A DNA stretch of 64,000 nucleotides from Faecalibacterium sp. I3-3-89 (GTDB taxonomy: Bacteria; Bacillota; Clostridia; Oscillospirales; Ruminococcaceae). The notes below the pieces were generated by a model. It did not search any database and was not told the origin of the DNA. It saw only the letters and a list, made by a program, of their open reading frames with translations. Below, in pieces: positions 57,693-64,000 of this stretch. The stretch lies in assembly GCF_023347275.1 (NCBI RefSeq), contig NZ_CP094468.1:124001-188000 (forward strand), in the 5' to 3' direction. A program made the position numbers and the translations under genes. Within the stretch, counting starts at the first letter, position 1. Each line of letters begins with the position of its first letter.

Positions 57693-59576
57693 GTGACCGC
57701 AAAGCAAGTTCAAATCGGAGATGCAGTAAATACCAAACAATTGAGGCGCAGCATTCAATATGATGAAAATCGTTTGTTCTTTTCTGGCGAAGAATTGACT
57801 GATAGCTATAGACAATTGCTTCTCGAGTGCTTACTAAATGGAGAGTACTTATGTTCGCATATAGATGAAGCGATTTCTGCTTTAAAAAAGGAAGAAACCT
57901 ATTACAAATATTCAAAATATGAAATTTATTCATCCATCATCGAACGTTCACTGAAGTTGTTTGGATCAAGATTTTATCCTACATCGATTTCTTCTGCTGT
58001 AATATTATTTCAGAAAGGTGAAGATTGTTCCGATGCTATAAAGTCATATATTAACTATCGCGAGCAGAACCCGCTGATTGAATTTTATCATAGTATATTG
58101 CCTTTAATTATTCAAGACGATACACAATATGTTGGAATATCTGTAAATTATTCTGGTCAAATTATCCCTGCAATTACTTTGGCAGCATTAATAAAGAAAG
58201 CCTTTTCTCGTGTGAAAATAATTTTTGGCGGTTCGCTGTTTCCAGCATATGCAAATAAAATAAGCGCATTAAATATCTTTGCTGAATATTCTGATGCATT
58301 GATAATTTATGCCGGTGAGTATCCATGGAATAATATAATAGAATACGACACCCTAGATTATATTCCTGGGTGTATGCGTAGTAATGGGCATTCATTCATC
58401 CATAACAATCTTCCCCTTCCACAAATCAAAAGGGCTCTGCCGGACTTTTCTGATTATTCATTGCAAAGATATCTCGTTCCTCATAATATATTACCATACG
58501 CCATGTCAATTGGCTGTTATTGGGGAAAGTGCAGCTTTTGTGGATATCAATCTTACAAAGATATATGTGTAAAAAGATACGCACAAAATGATATCGATTT
58601 AGGTAATTATGTTTTTGATGATTTGTACAGGCTTTATAAAATTTATGGTGTAGAAAATTTTTATTTTGTCGATGAAGCCATGACAGCTTGGATTGGAAAA
58701 ATTATCGCAAAGAGAATATATGAAAGCGGATTGTCGTTTCATTGGTACTCCGAATTCCGTTTTGATTCTTTTCTCAATTATTCATATTTGAGTGAAATTA
58801 AAAAGGGCGGTTGCTCTTTGATGTTTTTTGGCCTCGAATCGGGCAGTGACAAAATCCTAGGCAAAATGCAAAAAGGGACAAACAAAGAACGCATATCACA
58901 GATTTTTGATTATTGCAGAGAGCTTAAAATCAAAACTATGCCAATGTTCTTTTTTGGGTTTCCTGGCGAAACTTATGCGGATGCAATTGAAACCATAGAA
59001 TTATTGCAAAAATATAGTGACTCAATCCAACATATTGCAATGGGTACTTTTGTGTTGCTTAAAAACATTCCTGTATATCAAGATGCAAATTTGTTTGGAG
59101 TAAAGATAATTCATCGAAACGGAGAATTGTGCCTATATGATAATTATAGTGTTTCCAATGGAATAACTCCATTACAGGCCCATGATATAACTGACTATGT
59201 ATACAGAGATAAAAATCTGAAAAGATACTTTGACTATGAGTTGTTATCCAGGAATCATCTTTTGTTTCTGCCATTGCGGAGAAACGATAATGAACCATGT
59301 GACATTGTAGAAGATGCACTTTATTCAATGAATCCATCTTGTAATATTTTTCATGGTAAATTCATTCTGGGTACCGGCGAAATATCTGACAGAGTGTTTA
59401 ACTATCTCGTTGATGCATCGAAAAACTCGTTTTATACGCTTTCGGATGAAATGTCTGAATTTTTTGAGAAAAATCATTATTTCAAAAAATCGGATTTTGA
59501 CATTCAGGATTTTAGTGTAGAGATTTTTCGCTATTTTATTAATGAAGGTGTAATAGTCATACATGAAGACAATTAA
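57693..59576 (+). CDS. B12-binding-domain radical SAM protein
   Basis: 627 residues from GTG 57693 (AGGAGG 9 nt upstream; frames further up lie in the hairpin element). The cobalamin-binding-like Rossmann domain is at about 145-215 (GISVNYSGQIIPAITLAALI, VKIIFGGSLFP), the cluster motif CYWGKCSFC (Cx4Cx2C) at about 273, GLESGSDKILGKMQKGT further on. Such enzymes often methylate or rearrange peptides or secondary metabolites. The first 9 residues (MTAKQVQIG) come from an esterase leader; the body is strongly AT-rich and foreign. It overlaps the next gene by 14 bp. No precursor peptide gene is evident. Confidence 0.83.
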   Translation: MTAKQVQIGDAVNTKQLRRSIQYDENRLFFSGEELTDSYRQLLLECLLNGEYLCSHIDEAISALKKEETYYKYSKYEIYSSIIERSLKLFGSRFYPTSISSAVILFQKGEDCSDAIKSYINYREQNPLIEFYHSILPLIIQDDTQYVGISVNYSGQIIPAITLAALIKKAFSRVKIIFGGSLFPAYANKISALNIFAEYSDALIIYAGEYPWNNIIEYDTLDYIPGCMRSNGHSFIHNNLPLPQIKRALPDFSDYSLQRYLVPHNILPYAMSIGCYWGKCSFCGYQSYKDICVKRYAQNDIDLGNYVFDDLYRLYKIYGVENFYFVDEAMTAWIGKIIAKRIYESGLSFHWYSEFRFDSFLNYSYLSEIKKGGCSLMFFGLESGSDKILGKMQKGTNKERISQIFDYCRELKIKTMPMFFFGFPGETYADAIETIELLQKYSDSIQHIAMGTFVLLKNIPVYQDANLFGVKIIHRNGELCLYDNYSVSNGITPLQAHDITDYVYRDKNLKRYFDYELLSRNHLLFLPLRRNDNEPCDIVEDALYSMNPSCNIFHGKFILGTGEISDRVFNYLVDASKNSFYTLSDEMSEFFEKNHYFKKSDFDIQDFSVEIFRYFINEGVIVIHEDN

Positions 59577-60771
59577 CCATCACAGACGCGGCTTTTTGGG
59601 ATGCACATTCAAAGCTGAAAAACAAAATGTAAAAGTAAAGGAGGTTTATTTGAATGCCTCTTTCTTCAAGCAAGAAGATACAATTTATTCTATCCAAAAC
59701 GAACCGATAGAATCGATGTATCAATTGGAAGCAATAATAAAAAAGTACCATGCGGGGGATTCGCTGGATATTACTGTGGTTAGAAACGAAAAGTACATCT
59801 CACAGAATTGCATCTTATACGAATATCCTCGTGAATCTTCAAGTCTTTTTGACATTGAATATGATTCATTTATATACAAAAATTTGTTTATAGAACTTCT
59901 GATTACAAAACCTAACGATAATGATTTTGTCCTTTTTTTATTGCAAGGCATTGATTGCTCAACAATTGATACTCCATTATTGAGTAAAAACACGTATCGA
60001 GATTTAATGTATAGCTTGAGCAATTTTGGGATTCCTACGGTAAGGGTCGAACTATTTGGGAACGGTGATAGTGACGGATATAAATGTGGTAAATATGGTT
60101 TCAACGACATAATTGACTTATACGACGCTGCCATGCATCATGTTGTTGCCTCTGGGAAAAAACTGATTCTTTTTGGATACAGCATTGGTGCTCTAATGGT
60201 TCCGTCTTTAGTTAATCGAAATAGAGAGAGCGTATTGGCTGCAATTATTTTTGATACAATGATTTTTGGCCCGAAGGATTACTTTGTCAAAAATAAAATT
60301 CGGCAAGATATATTAAGGGGAATACCAAAAGACAAAATAATGTATAATGCGCGGACATTTGATTCCTTTATTGAAATTGTTCTTGATGGAAAGCACTCCA
60401 TTAATGATATCGTGAAGCAAAATCCTCAGTATAGTACATATGTTGAACATGGACTATTTGCAGGGCATGATACAAATTATTACCATGAGCTGTCTGAAAT
60501 TGATTTCTTAAGTGGATGCAAAAGCATCTCTTTGCCATTACTTTTGCTTATAGGAAGTCGAGATTGCGCAATCGACTTTAAACAACATCTGTTTTTTTTC
60601 GATTCAATTAGTTCTACTGAAAGTGATATAATTCATAAGGAAGTCTTTAGCATTGATCATTCCTTTCGTAATGAAACTGGTTCAATTGATTCCGAATGTA
60701 TTAAATGCATTTGTGATTTTATATTTGAGATTGTGATGAAGCACATCCCATTTGATGGCGGAAGGGCATAA
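59563..60771 (+). CDS. PDZ-like plus alpha/beta hydrolase fusion protein
   Basis: 402 residues. The N-terminal 85 or so residues look like a PDZ domain (GFLGCTFKAE, EDTIYSIQNEPIESMYQLEA, GDSLDITVVRNEK). The rest is an alpha/beta hydrolase: VELFGNGDSDGYKCG before the elbow LILFGYSIGALMVPS (Ser near 206), acid near LIGSRDCAIDF, and His in VFSIDHSFRNE. No signal peptide, so cytoplasmic. Could release or transacylate the product of the radical SAM enzyme; the PDZ part would hold the substrate's C-terminus. That is inference; I know no named family with this order. Confidence 0.75.
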   Translation: MKTINHHRRGFLGCTFKAEKQNVKVKEVYLNASFFKQEDTIYSIQNEPIESMYQLEAIIKKYHAGDSLDITVVRNEKYISQNCILYEYPRESSSLFDIEYDSFIYKNLFIELLITKPNDNDFVLFLLQGIDCSTIDTPLLSKNTYRDLMYSLSNFGIPTVRVELFGNGDSDGYKCGKYGFNDIIDLYDAAMHHVVASGKKLILFGYSIGALMVPSLVNRNRESVLAAIIFDTMIFGPKDYFVKNKIRQDILRGIPKDKIMYNARTFDSFIEIVLDGKHSINDIVKQNPQYSTYVEHGLFAGHDTNYYHELSEIDFLSGCKSISLPLLLLIGSRDCAIDFKQHLFFFDSISSTESDIIHKEVFSIDHSFRNETGSIDSECIKCICDFIFEIVMKHIPFDGGRA

Positions 60772-60776
60772 TAGTT

Positions 60777-62027
60777 ATGAATATCAATTCGTCTTATAGG
60801 AAAGTTTGGTTTGCAAGATTGATTTCCATTTTGGGGACAGGATTAACGTCATTTGGGGTAAGTGTCTGGGTTTACACGGTCACAGGAAAAGCGACCCCAA
60901 TGGTTTTGATTCTCCTTTTCTCTATATTACCAGCGATATTTTTAGCACCTTTCAGTGGTTATTTATGTGACAAATACAATCGTAAGGCTATCATTATTTG
61001 CGCCGACTCCATTGCCGCTTTGATAAGTGTGTTTATCTATATTTGCGTCAGTTATTATGAATTCAATTATTTTGTTCTTTGTGTTTTTACCTTTCTTGAT
61101 TCTTGTGCAAATTTCTTTGATAATAATGCATATCAAGCATCAATTACAACTTTGGTTTCTCCTGATGAAGTAAAAACTGCTAACGGCATGAGTCAGATTA
61201 TTGATTCATTGGATAGTATTGCTTCCCCGATTGTTGCCGGAATGCTCTATCCATTAATTGGACTAAATGGGATTATAATAATTGATTTAATAAGCTATCT
61301 TGTTTCTTTAGTAATTCTTGTTACGATAGATTCAAGCAAGTTTTCAATGGACAACGAAAATCAGAAGAAACGAAATACAAAAAGAGAAATTTTGCTTGGA
61401 TTCAAATTTATTTTTTCTCAAGGAAGTTTACGTGTACTTTTGATTTACTTTACTATTTTAAACTTTACGTTTAATCTCGCAACCTCATTAATAGAGCCTT
61501 TCGGCTTGACACTTGGGAATACATTTGACCTAGGCATTATTAAGGCTTGTGGTGGATTCGGGATTTTATGCGGAAGTTTGGTTGTTACATTTTCAAAGAA
61601 AATACATTTTACTTATAAAACGATCGTTATTGGTGGCTTGGTTGCTGGCATAGCTTTGCAACTTATGGGGTTCACACATATTACTTGCATTGTTGCAATC
61701 GGAAGATTTTCCTTTTCATTTGTTACGCCAATTTTGAATACGGTTGCCGGCACATTGTGGATGCAGGAAACACCACGGATTCTTCAGGGGCGTGTGTTTG
61801 CATCGCGTTCCATGATTGCAAGGTGTTTTGTTCCTTTGTCATACGTTGTCGTAGGCCCGCTTGTTGACATTGTTTTACCGAAGCTGTTGCAATCAAATCT
61901 TGGACTTATTATTAATGTAGTCGGCACTCAAGCACTTGAATACCGTCTCGTTTTTTGTGGAGCGGGGGTTTTGTGCGTTTTAATAACTTGCTGTGTTGCA
62001 GCAAATACAAATTTCAGAAAACTTTAA
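60777..62027 (+). CDS. MFS transporter (drug/product exporter type)
   Basis: 416 residues, about 12 hydrophobic segments. MFS pattern: FARLISILGTGLTSFGVSVW at the start, loop 2-3 motif FSGYLCDKYNRKAIIICAD, and MFS_3/enterobactin-exporter-like blocks such as QASITTLVSPDEVKTANGMS. It begins 5 bp after the hydrolase gene. Likely exports, or gives immunity to, the compound made by the two enzymes before it. AT-rich like them. Confidence 0.87.
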   Translation: MNINSSYRKVWFARLISILGTGLTSFGVSVWVYTVTGKATPMVLILLFSILPAIFLAPFSGYLCDKYNRKAIIICADSIAALISVFIYICVSYYEFNYFVLCVFTFLDSCANFFDNNAYQASITTLVSPDEVKTANGMSQIIDSLDSIASPIVAGMLYPLIGLNGIIIIDLISYLVSLVILVTIDSSKFSMDNENQKKRNTKREILLGFKFIFSQGSLRVLLIYFTILNFTFNLATSLIEPFGLTLGNTFDLGIIKACGGFGILCGSLVVTFSKKIHFTYKTIVIGGLVAGIALQLMGFTHITCIVAIGRFSFSFVTPILNTVAGTLWMQETPRILQGRVFASRSMIARCFVPLSYVVVGPLVDIVLPKLLQSNLGLIINVVGTQALEYRLVFCGAGVLCVLITCCVAANTNFRKL

Positions 62028-62188
62028 CTTTTCCGCATCAAATTGTTTTATCAATGTTGTAAGAATTGTTATTAATATGCTTCAATTTTTTGTATGTTCT
62101 TTTCGCTATGCTATAGTCTTGGGGGATTCAAAATCTTTTGTCTGTTTGCGATGTTTGCACTTGTAAACATCAAATATAAAAGAAAGCC

Positions 62189-62223
62189 GGCCGAGAACGA
62201 AATCAACGTATACTCGGCCTGTT
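62189..62223 (+). terminator. Terminator of the radical SAM operon
   Basis: GGCCGAG (62189-62195) pairs with CTCGGCC (62213-62219), followed by TGTTTG. 62028-62188 has no gene that I can support. Confidence 0.55.
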
Positions 62224-62229
62224 TGTGGT

Positions 62230-62945
62230 TCATAACTCTATTTCATTGCGTTTGGGTATTTGCCTCGGCGGATCTTCAGCCATTGCTTGACGATTGCGTT
62301 TTTCTTCCTGAACAGACTGCGGCGGTTCGGCTCTTTCATTGAGAACTTTTTCAACATCACGCCTGCCATGAAGCATTGTAGCAGGAGTAAACTGTTCTCC
62401 ATACGCCTTTTGCAGTTGCTGAACAGCGTTCTATTCTTTCTCGTTGCGAATAGCCAGCCTTGCTTCATATAACTCTCCTGCGTCCAAATCTTTTGCCTGT
62501 TCCTGTAAGTCGGCAAAAGCGTTTTTTGCATCATCCAGCGCATAAGAATACTTTGCCTCGCTGACTTCGAGCTTTTCAAGCATCGTCTCTGCGGCAGTAC
62601 ACCTTTTCTTGACTTCGGCGGTATCCCTACTTTCTTCACAGTCAAGATACATGAGGATTATTGCCCGCTCCGAGCGCAAATCTTCGAGCTGTTCCGTCAA
62701 ATCCTCGATGCGGCTGGTCAGCTCACGATGCTTCAAAACATTAAGAATTGGCGTTGCCTTTTTCTCGGCCTGTAACTCTTTCCGCGTTTTGATAGCAGCC
62801 TTGATTTGCTTTGTCAAAACATCGTATTTTTCAAGCTCAGGCTTGGCAGCTTCAAGATACGATGTCTCCAAAATGATAACATCGGCAGTCGTGGTGCTAT
62901 CGTTACGGTTGTGGTAAATGGACAGAATGTCCGTTTGCTGCTAAG
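62230..62945 (-). pseudogene. Mobilization relaxase, C-terminal part with in-frame stops
   Basis: From 62945 down: SIYHNRNDSTTTADVIILE, then EAAKPELEKYDVLTKQIKAA, EKKATPILNVLKHRELTSRI, a coiled-coil, AIRNEKE and TAG at 62431-62433; after that the same frame continues with NAVQQLQKAYGEQFTPATML to a stop at 62230. An upstream TAG lies near 62943. The pattern is the helical tail of MobA/MobL-type relaxases of small mobilizable elements. The catalytic N-terminus is missing, so it is dead. Confidence 0.65.
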
Positions 62946-62966
62946 CAGAATCGTTTTGAAATTTCG

Positions 62967-63395
62967 TTACGGCTCTACCATGTGTCTTTTTTGATCGCAT
63001 GATTTATCCGTAACGCTCTGGCGGTAGGATTTCTGACGGCAGGCATTACTACAATAGACAGCATCTTTGCGTTTAGGCGTAAATGTTTTGCCACAACACC
63101 TGCAAACAAGGCCGGTGCGCTGTGCAAGCCGCTTCTGTCGCTGGCGTTTCCAGTTGCCAAGTTTTCCGCACGTGTAGTAGTCACAATATTTTTTCGATTT
63201 GACAATTGTATAAAACGTTTTTCCGCAGCCCTTACAGATGATTTTTCGCACAGGGTACATATACTCATGTGCATTATGTTTTGCCTGTTGCTCGTCGTAC
63301 CGTGCTTTTATGGCTGCGAATTCTGTGGAAATGGAGGATGCAGTGGGAAGTACAACATAGATTGACTTCACTTGCAATGTGGAATGACGCGACAA
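62967..63395 (-). CDS. Double zinc-ribbon protein, possibly truncated at the N-terminus
   Basis: 142 codons. Two CxxC...C sets: IICKGCGKTFYTIVKSKKYC and LVCRCCGKTFTPKRKDAVYC then SNACRQKSYRQ, typical of FYVE-like or HNH-adjacent ribbons in mobile elements. The first 24 residues are unlike protein and overlap the start of the opposite MmcQ gene by 12 bp, so the true N-terminus was probably lost. Basic overall; nucleic acid binding is likely. Confidence 0.55.
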   Translation of the reverse strand: MSRHSTLQVKSIYVVLPTASSISTEFAAIKARYDEQQAKHNAHEYMYPVRKIICKGCGKTFYTIVKSKKYCDYYTCGKLGNWKRQRQKRLAQRTGLVCRCCGKTFTPKRKDAVYCSNACRQKSYRQSVTDKSCDQKRHMVEP

Positions 63396-63812
63396 GAATT
63401 ATTTACATGGATACACCAGCAGTACGGCACAGAGCCGGAATATCCCAGGCATGACTGGAATGCTGTGTTGCGGCACAACGACAATAATAAATGGTATGGT
63501 GTAGTTCTGGAAGTATCAACTGATAAGTTGGGACTGCCGGAGGCAGGCATCGTTGATGTCCTTAATGTGAAAAGCGATCTGCTACTGATTGGCTCTCTTC
63601 GCGGGCAGAAAGGCTATTTTCTGGCCTATCACATGAACAAGGAAAAATGGCTCAGTATTCAGCTTGGCAAGCCGGAACTGGATGATGCTATCAAAGATCT
63701 GCTTTCTTTGAGCTATGAGCTGACAGCACCGAAAAAGCGCAACTTAAAGTCATCAGGAAAAAATCCGGGAGATTCCGCAAATGGCAAAGAAAAAGAAATT
63801 GACGAAGGCTGA
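63384..63812 (+). CDS. MmcQ/YjbR family DNA-binding-like protein
   Basis: 142 residues from ATG 63384. MTRQELFTWIHQQYGTEPEY, then HDWNAVLRHNDNNKWYGVVL, LLLIGSLRGQKGYFLAYHMN, KEKWLSIQLGKPELDDAIKD and LLSLSYELT match the CyaY-like YjbR fold. These small proteins bind DNA in vitro; the role is unclear. The C-terminal tail (about 25 residues) is Lys-rich. The following gene starts 32 bp before its stop. Confidence 0.88.
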   Translation: MTRQELFTWIHQQYGTEPEYPRHDWNAVLRHNDNNKWYGVVLEVSTDKLGLPEAGIVDVLNVKSDLLLIGSLRGQKGYFLAYHMNKEKWLSIQLGKPELDDAIKDLLSLSYELTAPKKRNLKSSGKNPGDSANGKEKEIDEG

Positions 63813-64000
63813 GCGAAAGGAAGCACGCCTCCGAAAAGGCAAGCAGTGGCTGCTCACCTATACCGGTTCACCGAAAAAGATGAACAAGCATTACCGGGAA
63901 CGCTTTCATGTGGATGCTGTGACTGCCGCTAAAGATTTGCAGGAGCTGGGGGTCAATTATACACAGGAACAGCTCGACCAGATAAAACAGGCTGAAGAGC
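63781..64000 (+). CDS. Hypothetical basic protein (cut by the window edge)
   Basis: At least 73 residues from ATG 63781, open to the edge. Lys/Arg-rich start (MAKKKKLTKAERKEARLRKG) then QWLLTYTGSPKKMNKHYRER and DLQELGVNYTQEQLDQIKQA. I do not recognise a family; nucleic-acid binding is plausible from charge. Overlaps the MmcQ gene in another frame. Confidence 0.6.
   Translation, partial: MAKKKKLTKAERKEARLRKGKQWLLTYTGSPKKMNKHYRERFHVDAVTAAKDLQELGVNYTQEQLDQIKQAEE

Noticed and set aside
62094..62342. 82-codon frame after the MFS gene
   Set aside because: No ribosome site, and it runs through the operon terminator into the relaxase remnant on the other strand.

Overview
The window looks like chromosome of a gut Clostridia species of the Oscillospiraceae, most likely Faecalibacterium or a close relative. 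This rests on GC-rich core genes, Faecalibacterium-type interspersed palindromic repeats, DUF6061, TnpV and RepA_N-type mobile-element genes, and a typical Gram-positive arginine operon. The assignment is inference; there is no rRNA gene in the window to confirm it.

Layout. 1-3.3 kb: the 3' part of a sugar-type repressor, an anaerobic sulfatase-maturase-like radical SAM gene and a two-gene chromate transporter. 3.4-12.3 kb: an accessory island with a large serine recombinase, a degraded restriction-modification locus whose middle is occupied by a DpnI-like endonuclease, a TIR-like protein, an AlbA_2/Schlafen-like ATPase and a set of about 31-bp iteron-like repeats. Two 203-bp direct repeats, each carrying the 3' end of a tyrosine integrase gene, bracket it. 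12.5-28.8 kb: core metabolism, with a HAD phosphatase, ilvE, two esterases plus an ATP-grasp enzyme, a secreted protein, MYG1, a GIY-YIG protein, and argG-argH-argC-argJ-argB-argD-argF, which together convert glutamate to ornithine, citrulline and argininosuccinate and then arginine. 28.87-29.4 kb: an orphan tryptophan T-box leader on the minus strand followed by only 31 codons of trpE. 29.5-30.7 kb: a HipA-like kinase with a small partner gene.

31.1-39.6 kb: a catabolic cluster (M20 amidohydrolase, deaminase-like amidohydrolase, allantoinase/hydantoinase-like enzyme, SDR, APC permease, RidA) with a LacI repressor and a structured leader RNA. It suggests use of a ureide, purine or cyclic-amide nitrogen source. 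39.7-46.5 kb: mobile-element debris (IS3 and IS110 remnants, a RepA-integrase chimera, a 3' tRNA-Ser fragment, TnpV) around a P-loop/DUF4869 pair and an esterase. 46.5-57.3 kb: a dense defence-like island with RloA/RloB plus a second copy of the small HipA-partner gene, a minus-strand operon of nuclease-helicase, RES-domain protein and zinc-ribbon protein, and a plus-strand PLD-helicase-DUF3427 gene with a NUDIX gene.

57.3-62.0 kb: a 315-bp element made almost entirely of short hairpins and closed by a perfect 14-bp inverted repeat, then an AT-rich three-gene operon: B12-binding radical SAM protein, PDZ plus alpha/beta hydrolase fusion, and MFS exporter. The promoter, ribosome binding site and first codons of the radical SAM gene are shared with the esterase gene at 41.5 kb, so the foreign operon appears to have landed inside the start of a resident esterase gene. 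62.2-64 kb: a relaxase pseudogene, a zinc-ribbon protein, an MmcQ/YjbR protein and a partial gene at the right edge. The best candidates for something undescribed are the hairpin element with its radical SAM operon, and the small-protein family that pairs with both HipA-like and RloAB systems.
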